Positions 19,089 through 27,626 of a DNA stretch of 64,000 nt are shown here, one piece after another. Location: NCBI GenBank assembly GCA_016845105.1, contig JAERTF010000079.1, positions 1 through 64,000 on the forward strand, written 5' to 3'. Under the pieces are notes generated by a model that was not told the origin of the DNA, searched no databases, and saw nothing but the letters and a program-made list of their open reading frames with translations. The translations under genes and the position numbers were made by a program. How positions within the stretch are numbered: the first letter of the stretch is position 1; each line of letters begins with the position of its first letter. The stretch comes from Bacteroidota bacterium. Lineage in GTDB: Bacteria; Bacteroidota; Bacteroidia; Bacteroidales; F082.

Positions 19089-19736
19089 TTAATCAGGCAG
19101 TACATACCAAAAAACAGCTACAAAATGTGCAAAGCTGCCCAGTAGCACCCAAATATGGAATATTGCATGATTATAGTGTAATTTATTTAAGAGATAAAAT
19201 ATTGCACCTATCATATACGATACTCCACCCCCGATTAACCACAGTAGCCCATCCGAAGGAAGGTTTTCGTGCATGGGTTTTATGGCAATAATAATTAGCC
19301 ACCCCATAGCAACATAAATAATTGCAGAAACTACATCATACTTACCTGTAAAAAATAGTTTAAATATTACTCCACCAATTGCAAGCCCCCATATAACACC
19401 AAATAGGCTCCAGCCCCATGGTCCCCTGATGGTTACAAGTAAAAATGGTGTATATGTTCCGGCAATAAGAATATAAATTGCAGCATGATCAAAAACATTA
19501 AGTTTATTACGCAGACTCTGCTTTTGTACGCTATGGAATAATGTGGATGCCAAATACAATATCACCAAGCTTGCACCATAAATACTAAAACTAACTATAT
19601 GCCATGCATCGCCTCTCAAGCTGGCAAACACAACCAGTATTACCAGGGCAGCTATACTCAATAAAAAACCCAGTCCATGTGTAATTACATTTAATATTTC
19701 TTCAATTTTTGGATATTGACGTGCATCGATTATCAT
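19089..19736 (-). CDS. hemolysin III family protein (TrhA-like)
   Basis: This 215-residue integral membrane protein has seven hydrophobic helices, as in the PAQR/YqfA/hemolysin III family. Signatures include EEILNVITHGLGFLLS near the start, ASTLFHS (about 65-71) and FDHAAIYILIAGTYTPF (about 85-101). The C-terminal HYNHAIFHIWVLLGSFAHF supplies the conserved histidines thought to bind a metal near the membrane surface. The family is related to adiponectin receptors. Some bacterial members change membrane fluidity or lipid metabolism; the 'hemolysin' name comes from one Bacillus protein and should not be read as virulence. The start codon follows a TAnnTTTG box by only 4 bp. Confidence 0.92.
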   Translation of the reverse strand: MIIDARQYPKIEEILNVITHGLGFLLSIAALVILVVFASLRGDAWHIVSFSIYGASLVILYLASTLFHSVQKQSLRNKLNVFDHAAIYILIAGTYTPFLLVTIRGPWGWSLFGVIWGLAIGGVIFKLFFTGKYDVVSAIIYVAMGWLIIIAIKPMHENLPSDGLLWLIGGGVSYMIGAIFYLLNKLHYNHAIFHIWVLLGSFAHFVAVFWYVLPD

Positions 19737-19740
19737 ATGA

Positions 19741-19748
19741 CAAATTTA
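19741..19748 (-). promoter_or_regulatory. -7 box directly upstream of TrhA gene
   Basis: On the minus strand this is TAAATTTG (exact TAnnTTTG). Only 4 bp separate it from the ATG at 19736, so transcription from it would give an almost leaderless mRNA. No TTTG is present at the usual upstream spacing. Confidence 0.35.
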
Positions 19749-19934
19749 GGGCTTTTACATCTTCATTTATTAATTTGCTTAAGATGAACTTAGATTTAAA
19801 TATTTTTCGATTGCACATCAATTGAAAATGACTTTATTTACATTACACACCATTTATGTACTACTCTCTTTTCGATGATAAATAATATCTGGATAATTAG
19901 CATGAAATCCTCTAATCATTAATGTTTTGAGCAA

Positions 19935-19965
19935 TTTAGATAGCCTTTCAAAATATATATCTTTG
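19935..19965 (+). promoter_or_regulatory. candidate promoter of FISUMP lipoprotein gene
   Basis: TTTA at 19935-19938 (one mismatch to TTTG), a 19-bp spacer and an exact TATCTTTG at 19958-19965 form a plausible Bacteroidota promoter 72 bp before the ATG. Confidence 0.45.
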
Positions 19966-20037
19966 TATAAGTATTTAGTTTAGATTAATCATTAACAAAT
20001 CAAAATATATTAACATCAATATGACCCCTCTATCGCA

Positions 20038-20685
20038 ATGAAAAACCTACCTGCCTTAGCCATTATTTGTTATTTGTTATTGTTCACAATTTTCATAAGT
20101 TCATGCAAAAAGGATGTTAATAGTATTCCTGTCCACTCATCTTTTACAGACTTAAGAGATAACAAGTTATATACTACTGTTACATTAGGTAACCAAACCT
20201 GGATGGCTGAGAATTTAAACTTCGAAACATCTGATAGTTGGTGGCCAAATAATGATTCTACTTTAGGAAATATTTATGGGAGATTATATCTATGGGAGTC
20301 ATCATTAATTGTATGCCCCGAAGGATGGCATCTACCCACAGATGAAGAGTGGAAAACTCTTGAAAAAATACTAGGCATGAGTCAGAAATCAGCCGATTCA
20401 TTGAGTTATCGAGGTACTAACCAGGCAATTCAATTGAAATCTGAGAAGGGTTGGCTGAATGGATATAATGGAAATAACAGCAGTGGATTTAACGCCCTTC
20501 CTGGAGGAGTGCGTTTCAAAAGTGGAACTTTCACCGCTATAGGCATGGGAGCATACTGGTGGACAAGTACCCCATACAACGAAAAAGATGCATTGTATCG
20601 AAACATAAGTATTGATATCCCTCGTGTAAACAGATTCTTTAGCTCTAAAATTGAAGCAAAGAGTGTAAGGTGTGTTAAGAATTAG
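20038..20685 (+). CDS. FISUMP domain lipoprotein
   Basis: This 215-residue protein begins with a lipoprotein signal ending FISSCKKD (Cys at about residue 23). The remainder is one FISUMP domain ('Fibrobacter succinogenes major paralogous domain'), recognised by DNKLYTTVTLGNQTWMAENL (about 46-65), YGRLYLWESS, CPEGWHLPTDEEWKTLE (about 101-117), GFNALPGGVR, AYWWTSTPYNEKDALYR and a final KSVRCVKN. These domains are common in surface proteins of Bacteroidota and Fibrobacteres and have a C-type-lectin-like or sulfatase-modifying-enzyme-like fold; no ligand is known. The gene is monocistronic: it is divergent from TrhA and convergent with the LytS-type kinase. Confidence 0.9.
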   Translation: MKNLPALAIICYLLLFTIFISSCKKDVNSIPVHSSFTDLRDNKLYTTVTLGNQTWMAENLNFETSDSWWPNNDSTLGNIYGRLYLWESSLIVCPEGWHLPTDEEWKTLEKILGMSQKSADSLSYRGTNQAIQLKSEKGWLNGYNGNNSSGFNALPGGVRFKSGTFTAIGMGAYWWTSTPYNEKDALYRNISIDIPRVNRFFSSKIEAKSVRCVKN

Positions 20686-20776
20686 CTAATTGATTTATTT
20701 GGCTGAGCTATGTATGGAGAACTGTTTTTCTGTTTTTACAATGTTACAACTATGGTTATTTTAGTTAGAACAACAA

Positions 20777-22882
20777 TTAAACCAAAACTAAAACAACAGT
20801 ACCAGTAGGTACACCAGATTCATTATGCAAATCTTTATACTCTATTGAAATATTCTTACCTCCCATCTTACGGTTTAATTGTATCATATCATTAATTAGC
20901 TTTAACCCTTTCCCACTATCACGATTGTAACGGTAAGCCGCCTTACGCCCTATTCCATTGTCCTCTATTGCGATACTCGTTCTATCTCCTGTAATACCTG
21001 CATCCAAATTTAGTTTCTTTATTCCTTTCTTATTTCTAAGACCATGCTTAATTGAGTTTTCAACCAACAACTGAATAAGCATTCTGGGAATCCTTTGAGT
21101 TAAATCGATGGTCTCATCAACTTTGATAATAAACTCAAAATCATCCTTAAACCTGAACTTTTCAAGTTCCAGATAACTTCTTACAAAATCAATTTCTTCG
21201 GATAAACTGATGTCAATCCTTTCGACACGTTGCATTAACGATCGAAGTAATTGACTAAACCTTAATATCTGATCGTGGGCCTGCTCATTATTGCCTTTGG
21301 CCACATTATGAGCTAACCCATTAAGAACATTAAACATAAAATGTGGATCCATTTGGCTTTTGATGGTTTTCATCTGAAGGCTATTAATAGTTTCTTCGAT
21401 GCGTTGCTTTTTAGCTGTTTGTATTCTTTGTAACTTTTGAGATGACCATAGTATTAAAACAACTAGTAGATATACTATTAACCAAACAAGATATTTCAAA
21501 TAGTAGCCTAAATCTATTCCATATCTATAATAATAAAGGTGGTTTTCGGCCAAGATATAAAATAACCTTTCGTTAGGATTATTTTTAACCCCAGTTAGAA
21601 ATGGAAGGTCGGAATACAATATTGCTTTCGAACCAACCTCAACAGGATATTTTAATTGGGAATCAAAAATAATTATGTTTTCAGCTATTTGAGTATGGAA
21701 TATATATTCATCCTTTCCATCTTTATTGATATCCTCCTTCATCCTTAAACCAGTTATGTCAGTATCATCCTCAAAATAATAGTCGTTACCATTCTCATCA
21801 ACGAAAAGTATACTTTTATCAAACTTACCAACCAAAATACCATGATGTCCTAAATAGATAAATTGCTCCATTATAAGTCTCTTTAGGCTGGGGTCTTCGA
21901 ATTCAATATTAATCGTAATGGTATCAATAACATCAAAATGATGATCATAAAGAACTAGTTTATCATTATTTAATGAAATAGTATTGTAATAAGCAACAAG
22001 AATTTTCCTTCCATCCTGCCCTATAATTGATCCTATTGCTGTTGATGTTGGATATCCATTATTTTCGATAGGCCCAATTATAAACTCAAGATCCGAGTTA
22101 AACCCTACAACCCATGAATTGTTATCTTTAAAGGGTATATCCATACTTTCAGGAATATTGTCCGTAGTTGAAGATCCTATGAAGAATTCGGGTAAAGAAT
22201 CATTATTTATGTCAAGAATTTCCATCCCTGCATAACTTATCCCAACTGATACGCTTCTTATTAATGTATCATCCTGTAAATCATACTTAATTAACTGCCT
22301 AGGCTGACGAGAAAAGCCAGCAACTATGGCAAAGATCATTTCCTTAAAACCATCGTTATCAGCATCAACAGAATTAATACAACGAACAGTATAATCTATG
22401 GCTCCATCACGTTTATGTATTCTTGTGATAAACCTCTCGTCTATCAAAAGATTCTTACTAATAAATGGTTCAATAGCACTCAAAAAAACTGAGTCATTCC
22501 TATAGTAAAATAAGTAAATCTCCTCTATTCCATTATTATTCAAATCAGCAATGTAGTGGTTGTCCGATTTTATATGATATTTTCCATTAAAATTCCATTG
22601 CCCATAATTATTTCCATTGTTTAGTCTTACCTTTACTGCAGCCTGGCCTTTAAAAATATTATGGAAGACCTCGATTGTTTCATCAACTCCTTCACCATCA
22701 AGATCTGAGAAATATACCTCACAATTAGGTTTTGATACTATTTCCTGTCCAACCAATTCAGCTTTATACCTAGATCTAGGATTGGGAAGAAAAATAATTA
22801 CCATAATTGCAATTGGAATCCCCATAAAGAAAGGACTGGCAACAATATTAAGTATATTTAAATTTCTCTTTTTGGTTCTCAA
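20777..22882 (-). CDS. LytS-type sensor histidine kinase with FG-GAP-like extracytoplasmic sensor
   Basis: This 701-residue kinase starts with TTG at 22882, the only plausible start after an upstream in-frame stop. A first membrane helix is at about 14-29 (PFFMGIPIAIMVIIFL). Residues about 30-450 are a periplasmic sensor with repeated Asp/Asn-rich turns (DLDGEGVDETIEVF, DLNNNGIEEIYLF, DADNDGFKEMIFA, DINNDSLPEFFIG, DINKDGKDEYIF), the look of an FG-GAP/integrin-like beta-propeller. A second helix at about 455-475 leads to the kinase: SQMDPHFMFNVLN contains the phosphorylated His514, followed by VENSIKHGL and IEDNGIGRKAA in the ATPase part. This is the His_kinase/LytS type, which normally works with a LytTR regulator; none is adjacent, so it is an orphan here. 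Confidence 0.88.
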   Translation of the reverse strand: MRTKKRNLNILNIVASPFFMGIPIAIMVIIFLPNPRSRYKAELVGQEIVSKPNCEVYFSDLDGEGVDETIEVFHNIFKGQAAVKVRLNNGNNYGQWNFNGKYHIKSDNHYIADLNNNGIEEIYLFYYRNDSVFLSAIEPFISKNLLIDERFITRIHKRDGAIDYTVRCINSVDADNDGFKEMIFAIVAGFSRQPRQLIKYDLQDDTLIRSVSVGISYAGMEILDINNDSLPEFFIGSSTTDNIPESMDIPFKDNNSWVVGFNSDLEFIIGPIENNGYPTSTAIGSIIGQDGRKILVAYYNTISLNNDKLVLYDHHFDVIDTITINIEFEDPSLKRLIMEQFIYLGHHGILVGKFDKSILFVDENGNDYYFEDDTDITGLRMKEDINKDGKDEYIFHTQIAENIIIFDSQLKYPVEVGSKAILYSDLPFLTGVKNNPNERLFYILAENHLYYYRYGIDLGYYLKYLVWLIVYLLVVLILWSSQKLQRIQTAKKQRIEETINSLQMKTIKSQMDPHFMFNVLNGLAHNVAKGNNEQAHDQILRFSQLLRSLMQRVERIDISLSEEIDFVRSYLELEKFRFKDDFEFIIKVDETIDLTQRIPRMLIQLLVENSIKHGLRNKKGIKKLNLDAGITGDRTSIAIEDNGIGRKAAYRYNRDSGKGLKLINDMIQLNRKMGGKNISIEYKDLHNESGVPTGTVVLVLV

Positions 22883-22952
22883 AATCGCTAATCTTTAGTA
22901 AGTGTAAAAATAATAAGTATTTAGACAGATATACCAATTAATCGTATTTCAG

Positions 22953-22960
22953 TACTTTTG
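22953..22960 (+). promoter_or_regulatory. -7 box directly upstream of rbfA
   Basis: TACTTTTG is an exact TAnnTTTG and ends 4 bp before the rbfA ATG (22965), as at the TrhA gene. Transcripts from it would be nearly leaderless. No TTTG lies at the expected upstream distance. Confidence 0.35.
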
Positions 22961-22964
22961 CACA

Positions 22965-23303
22965 ATGGATACAATTCGTCAAGACAGAATAAACAACTTG
23001 CTTCAAAAAGACCTTGGAGAAATATTTCAATTGGACATGAGGCATGTTTCATTGGGATCAATGATAACCGTAACTAAGGTAAAAATTACACCTGACTTAT
23101 CATTGGCAAAGGTATACCTTAGCCTTTTTGCCACAAAGGATAAAGCGGGGTTACTGAAAAGTATTAGAAGTCATACAAAAGAAATTAGAGGAAAGCTTGG
23201 TAATCGTGTTAAAAATCAGCTACGTGTTGTTCCCGAACTCAATTTTTATCTTGATGACTCGTTAGACTATATTGAAAATATTGATAACCTTCTGAATGAG
23301 TGA
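22965..23303 (+). CDS. rbfA: ribosome-binding factor A
   Basis: This 112-residue protein is a single KH-like domain of the normal RbfA size. It starts MDTIRQDRINNLLQKDLGEI, continues with TVTKVKITPDLSLAKVYLS (about 35-53), and ends with the typical VVPELNFYLDDSLDYIENIDNLL. RbfA binds the 30S subunit near helix 1 of 16S rRNA during late assembly and is needed for growth in the cold. It is the first gene of a plus-strand run that continues with a methyltransferase, an LtaS-like protein and an FtsX-type permease. Its last codons form one arm of an inverted repeat with the tandem repeat just downstream. Confidence 0.95.
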   Translation: MDTIRQDRINNLLQKDLGEIFQLDMRHVSLGSMITVTKVKITPDLSLAKVYLSLFATKDKAGLLKSIRSHTKEIRGKLGNRVKNQLRVVPELNFYLDDSLDYIENIDNLLNE

Positions 23304-23410
23304 ATGATACAATGAGTGATGAAAGAATTATTGTTCCATCATTCACCCATTCAATCATTCACTCATTCACCCATTCACTCATTCACTCATTCAAACACTC
23401 ACTCATTCAA
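23293..23410 (+). repeat. inverted repeat plus 8-bp tandem repeat between rbfA and methyltransferase
   Basis: TGAATGAGTGAATGAT (23293-23308, in the end of rbfA) is perfectly complementary to ATCATTCACTCATTCA at 23354-23369, so the RNA can form a 16-bp stem. From about 23339 to 23410 the sequence is a degenerate array with unit ATTCACTC or ATTCACCC. The array is in frame with the following gene and would give a repetitive His-Ser/Thr-Phe leader peptide if translated, but the conserved protein begins only after it. Confidence 0.75.
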
Positions 23411-24241
23411 ATGAAATACGATCCCATAAAACGAAAGCTAGGTGTAGTTTTTAATCAGTCACCAACTCTTCGAAAATTATTTTATAGTTTACTCGACATT
23501 CTCCTTCTCCGCTCATGGCATATACGTAAAGAACTAAAAATCTGGGAAAAAACAATTTCTGGAAACCAAAACATTCTTGATGCGGGTTCAGGATTTGGAC
23601 AATATGATTATTACATGGCATCCAGAAATAAAAACTGGTGTGTAACCGGACTTGATGTTAAACAAGACCAGATAGATGATTGCAATGACTTTTTCAGTAA
23701 AATTGGTCTTAGTAATGCTAAATTTAAATTCGGTGATCTTACTAAACTTAATAAACCAAATAACTTTAACATGATATTATGTGTTGATGTTATGGAACAT
23801 ATTGAGGAAGATGAGCTTGTATTGCAAAACTTCCATTCTGCTCTCAAAGATGATGGCGTGCTGCTAATTTCAACCCCATCCGATAAAGGGGGCTCCGATG
23901 TTCATCACCACGACCATGATGACCATGATAATGATGGCACACACTCATTTATTGACGAACACGTAAGGGATGGATATAGTATTGAGGATATGACCACAAA
24001 GATGAAAAATGCCGGGTTTAAAAAATCCAAAGCATACTACCAATATGGAAAACCAGGTAAAATAGCATGGAAGTTAAGCATGAAGTTTCCAATCATCATG
24101 CTAAATACCAGTTATTTGTTTTTCATAGTTCTGCCATTTTATTATCTTATAACCTTTCCTTTTGTACTTATACTAAATTGGCTTGATGTAAAAACTAAAC
24201 ATAAAACAGGAACCGGATTGGTGGCATTGGCATGGAAATAA
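23411..24241 (+). CDS. class I SAM-dependent methyltransferase
   Basis: I start this gene at ATG 23411 (276 residues). An in-frame earlier start exists, but it would translate a low-complexity DNA repeat. The SAM-binding motif I is ILDAGSGFGQYDYYMA (about 56-71), motif II/III positions are VTGLDVKQDQIDDC and ILCVDVMEHIEEDELVLQN, and the post-motif segment is LISTPSDKGGSD. Then comes an unusual HHHDHDDHDNDGTH stretch (about 163-176) before the conserved SFIDEHVRDGYS. A hydrophobic C-terminal segment (about 221-255) suggests membrane association and perhaps a lipid substrate. The gene ends 1 bp before the LtaS-like gene starts, so the two are probably coupled. The substrate is unknown. Confidence 0.85.
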   Translation: MKYDPIKRKLGVVFNQSPTLRKLFYSLLDILLLRSWHIRKELKIWEKTISGNQNILDAGSGFGQYDYYMASRNKNWCVTGLDVKQDQIDDCNDFFSKIGLSNAKFKFGDLTKLNKPNNFNMILCVDVMEHIEEDELVLQNFHSALKDDGVLLISTPSDKGGSDVHHHDHDDHDNDGTHSFIDEHVRDGYSIEDMTTKMKNAGFKKSKAYYQYGKPGKIAWKLSMKFPIIMLNTSYLFFIVLPFYYLITFPFVLILNWLDVKTKHKTGTGLVALAWK

Positions 24242-24242
24242 C

Positions 24243-26234
24243 ATGGGAAATTATTACCTAAATATACTGCTATTACTTAGGCGATTACTATTAGTATTAT
24301 TACTATTATTTGTAAGCAGGATATTTTTTTACATTTATAATATTGGCATATTTGCCGACATTGATATAAGTACTCTACTTTATATTTTTATTGCAGGCAC
24401 CAGGTTTGATATTTCAGTAATTTGCTATTTCTTCCTACTATTTATTGTATTACATGCAATTCCAATGGGTAAATTTTTTGCATCAAATTTGATACAACGA
24501 ATTCTCAAAGTTTATTTCACAGTTGTAGTTGGTCTTCTTCTGCTCGTTAACCTTGTTGACTCAATTTATTTTCACTTTATCCAAAAACGCTCAACTGCGG
24601 ATATCTTTAAGTTAATATTTGTAAGTGATGATGTGCCAACTCTTTTGCCTGGGTTTATGAGGGATTATTGGTTTGTACCTATAATCTGGTTAGTTCTTTT
24701 AATATTAACCTGGATTATATACCCAAAACTAAATATTAAAAAGTTTAACGAAATCCATTCGCTCGATAAACTAAAATTCCACTGGAAAACAATGGTGTTT
24801 AAAATTGGTTTATTGATTGTTATATTGGGTTTATCATTAATTGGAGCAAGGGGTGGTCTACAACTAAAGCCACTATCAATAATAGATGCATCAAAGCAAG
24901 TAGGTGCTGCACACATGCCACTTGTTCTAAATTCAGTTTTCACAATTATGACAACCTATGGTCATGAAAATCTTCATGAAAAGAACTATTATTCAAAAAC
25001 AGAAATTAGTGAGAAATACAATGTAGTGCAAAACGTAAATGCTGATAATCTATCTTTTAACAAAAAGAATATCGTTGTTCTTTTACTTGAAAGCTTTTCG
25101 AAGGAATATGTTGGGTTTTTAAATAACTATAATGGATATACACCTTTTCTTGATTCTTTGTCAAGACATTCGTTAGTTTTTGAAAATGCCTTTGCAAATG
25201 GACTAAGGTCCATTGATGCTATTCCTGCGATTGTTTCTGGTATTCCATCCCTTATGGATGACCCGTTTATAACATCAATATACAGCTCAAACAAAACCAA
25301 TAGCCTTGCAGTAATGCTAAAGAAAAAGGGCTATCAAACTGCATTTTTTCATGGAGGCACCAATGGAACAATGAATTTTGATGGGTTTGCAAGTTATGCT
25401 GGTTTCGATAAATATTATGGCCGAACCGAATACAACAACGACAATGATTATGATGGTTATTGGGGAATTTATGATGAGCCCTTTTTACAATATTTTGCTC
25501 ATAAACTAAACTCCTTTAACCAACCGTTTTTCGCATTTGAATTTACACTAAGTTCACATTATCCATATGGCATACCTAAAAACCATAAAGGTAAATTTGC
25601 AGAAGGCCCGATGAAAATTCACAAGGTTGTTAGGTATACCGATTATGCCTTGGCAAAGTTTTTTAATACGGTAAAAACAATGCCTTGGTACGAAAACACA
25701 ATATTCGTTATAGTTGCTGACCATCCCGCGCAATCAGTTATACCTTCAAACAATGCTGATATTAAAGAAGAAAGTGATAAATTAAGTGATTATCAAAATA
25801 GTTATTATAAAAATATCTCGGGACGATATGCAATCCCAATGATTATATTTAACCCTAAAGATAGTTTGACAAATATTAAATTTCAAGAAACAATACAGCA
25901 AACAGATTTAATGCCTACCCTACTGGATTATTTAAACTACGATGAGCCATTTATAGCATTTGGAACAAGTATTTTTAATGATAGTACCAATAGAGTAGCC
26001 GTTCAATATGTTAACGGGTTGTATCAAATTACATGGGGGAAGTATAGTTTAATTTTTGATGGGGAAAAAAGCATTTCATTATTTGATAATGAAGCAGATC
26101 CAAAACATAACCAAAATTTGATTAATACCAGGAATACAATTCAACAAAAGCTGGAATCAATCATTAAGGCCTATTTGCAGCAATATATCAACCGAATGAT
26201 TAATAATGATATGGTAATAGTAGACCATTCCTAA
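24243..26234 (+). CDS. LtaS-like sulfatase-family membrane transferase
   Basis: This 663-residue protein has five hydrophobic helices in its first 200 residues, then a large extracytoplasmic alkaline-phosphatase-superfamily domain (about 275-600). The N-terminal active-site strand reads VVLLLESFSKEYVG. The presumed nucleophile is Ser323 in GLRSIDAIPAIVSGIP, where Gram-positive LtaS has Thr. Further metal or substrate residues lie in FHGGTNGTMNFDGFA, TLSSHYPYG and IVADHPAQS. Relatives transfer glycerol-phosphate or phosphoethanolamine head groups onto glycans and lipids at the outer face of the inner membrane; Bacteroidota make no lipoteichoic acid, so the acceptor is unknown. It starts 1 bp after the methyltransferase stop and precedes the permease by 62 bp. 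Confidence 0.87.
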   Translation: MGNYYLNILLLLRRLLLVLLLLFVSRIFFYIYNIGIFADIDISTLLYIFIAGTRFDISVICYFFLLFIVLHAIPMGKFFASNLIQRILKVYFTVVVGLLLLVNLVDSIYFHFIQKRSTADIFKLIFVSDDVPTLLPGFMRDYWFVPIIWLVLLILTWIIYPKLNIKKFNEIHSLDKLKFHWKTMVFKIGLLIVILGLSLIGARGGLQLKPLSIIDASKQVGAAHMPLVLNSVFTIMTTYGHENLHEKNYYSKTEISEKYNVVQNVNADNLSFNKKNIVVLLLESFSKEYVGFLNNYNGYTPFLDSLSRHSLVFENAFANGLRSIDAIPAIVSGIPSLMDDPFITSIYSSNKTNSLAVMLKKKGYQTAFFHGGTNGTMNFDGFASYAGFDKYYGRTEYNNDNDYDGYWGIYDEPFLQYFAHKLNSFNQPFFAFEFTLSSHYPYGIPKNHKGKFAEGPMKIHKVVRYTDYALAKFFNTVKTMPWYENTIFVIVADHPAQSVIPSNNADIKEESDKLSDYQNSYYKNISGRYAIPMIIFNPKDSLTNIKFQETIQQTDLMPTLLDYLNYDEPFIAFGTSIFNDSTNRVAVQYVNGLYQITWGKYSLIFDGEKSISLFDNEADPKHNQNLINTRNTIQQKLESIIKAYLQQYINRMINNDMVIVDHS

Positions 26235-26296
26235 AATTTATCTGATATTTGCAAGTTATCATAGTGAACTTAACTAACAATGTATAAGTTATAGTA

Positions 26297-27529
26297 ATGC
26301 AACTACCTTTTTTCATTGCCCGACGGTATCTCATATCAAAGAAGTCGCACAATTTGATAAATATTATTTCAATAATTTCGGTTGTTGGATTGGCAGTTGG
26401 TACTATGGCATTAATTGTTGTACTATCAGTGTTTAACGGGTTTGAGGGTGTAATAAAATCACTTTATTCAACATTTAATGCTGATTTACAAATAACTGCG
26501 ACAACGGGTAAAACCATTAATTATAGCTCCTTTCCTCACAATGAAATTCAAAGTATTAATGGGGTTGTGGGCCTAACTCAGGTGGTTGAAGAAGATGCTC
26601 TATTTAAGTATAGAGACAAACAGCATATTGCAACCATAAAAGGTGTTTCAGATGGATTTATTAACCAGTCAAGAATAGATACTATGACTATCAATGGCAC
26701 ATTTGTTCTTCAAGAAGGTAATTCAAATTTTGCTGTTGTTGGTGCAGGTATAGCATGGTATTTGGATATATACCCACAAAACGTTTCTGCACTATTATCC
26801 ATATTTGTACCACGCCGCGGTAATGCTTCATCTTTCAATTTCGAAAATGCTTTTAACAATGGGGCAATTCATCCAACAGGAGTTTTTTCAGTCCAACAGG
26901 AATTTGATGAAAAATATGTATTTATTCCGATACGTTTTGCTCGTGACCTAATGGACTATACTGATGAGGTAACAAGTATAGAAGTTAGATATGATACAAT
27001 TACTGATGGTGAAAAAATTCAATCTCAAATTCAAGAAATATTGGGAAATGAATACACTGTTAAAAACAGGTTCCAGCAAAACGAGTCTCTCTACAAGTTG
27101 CTGAAATCAGAAAAAACTGCAATATTCTTTATCCTTCTTTTTATTCTTATTCTTTCCTCATTTAATATGATTGGATCTCTCTCGATTTTGATTGTCGAAA
27201 AAAATAAAGATATTGGAATATTAACAAGTATGGGAGCTAACCTGAAACTCATAAAGTCAATATTTTTAACCGAAGGTATGCTGATAAGTTTATTGGGAAG
27301 TATTATTGGTTTAGTTATTGGTTTTTCAATACTTTATATTCAAGATAATTTTGGTTTATTACAACTTGGAAATGGCGATGGTGACTTTGTGATTTCTACC
27401 TATCCGGTGAAAATGAAATTAATGGATTTTATCTACGTTTTTGGTACTGTTATTACCATTGGATTTCTTGCAACCATTTATCCCGTTAATTATCTAAGCA
27501 AAAGAATTGTCAAGGGTGTCCAAAACTAA
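26297..27529 (+). CDS. ABC transporter permease, LolC/FtsX-like
   Basis: This 410-residue protein has the MacB/FtsX layout. One N-terminal helix (about 22-47, IISIISVVGLAVGTMALIVVLS) is followed by a periplasmic MacB_PCD domain (about 50-250), then three C-terminal helices (about 275-300, 322-348 and 375-400). The first helix is preceded by FIARRYLISKKSHNLINIIS, the usual start of lipoprotein-releasing LolC/LolE permeases, and the conserved loop LIVEKNKDIGILTSMGA (about 299-315) is the coupling site for the ATPase. With an ATPase encoded elsewhere it should release lipoproteins from the inner membrane. That fits the many lipoproteins in this window, but the substrate assignment is inferred from family resemblance. 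Confidence 0.88.
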   Translation: MQLPFFIARRYLISKKSHNLINIISIISVVGLAVGTMALIVVLSVFNGFEGVIKSLYSTFNADLQITATTGKTINYSSFPHNEIQSINGVVGLTQVVEEDALFKYRDKQHIATIKGVSDGFINQSRIDTMTINGTFVLQEGNSNFAVVGAGIAWYLDIYPQNVSALLSIFVPRRGNASSFNFENAFNNGAIHPTGVFSVQQEFDEKYVFIPIRFARDLMDYTDEVTSIEVRYDTITDGEKIQSQIQEILGNEYTVKNRFQQNESLYKLLKSEKTAIFFILLFILILSSFNMIGSLSILIVEKNKDIGILTSMGANLKLIKSIFLTEGMLISLLGSIIGLVIGFSILYIQDNFGLLQLGNGDGDFVISTYPVKMKLMDFIYVFGTVITIGFLATIYPVNYLSKRIVKGVQN

Positions 27530-27626
27530 TCGTTTAATGAAACTCCTCTCAGCAAGCTGTCGAGGTATCTCAATGGAATCTTTATTTTTTCAATACGCAT
27601 CAAGATGCTGGGAATATAACCTGTGA

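Larger units (their letters stand above)
19737..20037. other. 301-bp divergent intergenic region
   Basis: This AT-rich spacer between TrhA (minus) and the FISUMP lipoprotein gene (plus) holds a candidate promoter for each gene. I see no other structure. Confidence 0.55.

Noticed and set aside
23300-23410. Extension of the methyltransferase to a start at 23300 overlapping rbfA.
   Set aside because: The extra residues only translate the ATTCACTC repeat (His-Ser-Phe-rich) and the family's conserved start falls after 23411.
23339-23410. CRISPR-like array.
   Set aside because: The unit is 8 bp with no spacers and no cas gene nearby, so it is a simple tandem repeat.
24243-26234. Lipoteichoic acid synthase (ltaS) by name.
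   Set aside because: Bacteroidota lack lipoteichoic acid and the nucleophile is Ser rather than Thr, so only 'LtaS-like' is justified.
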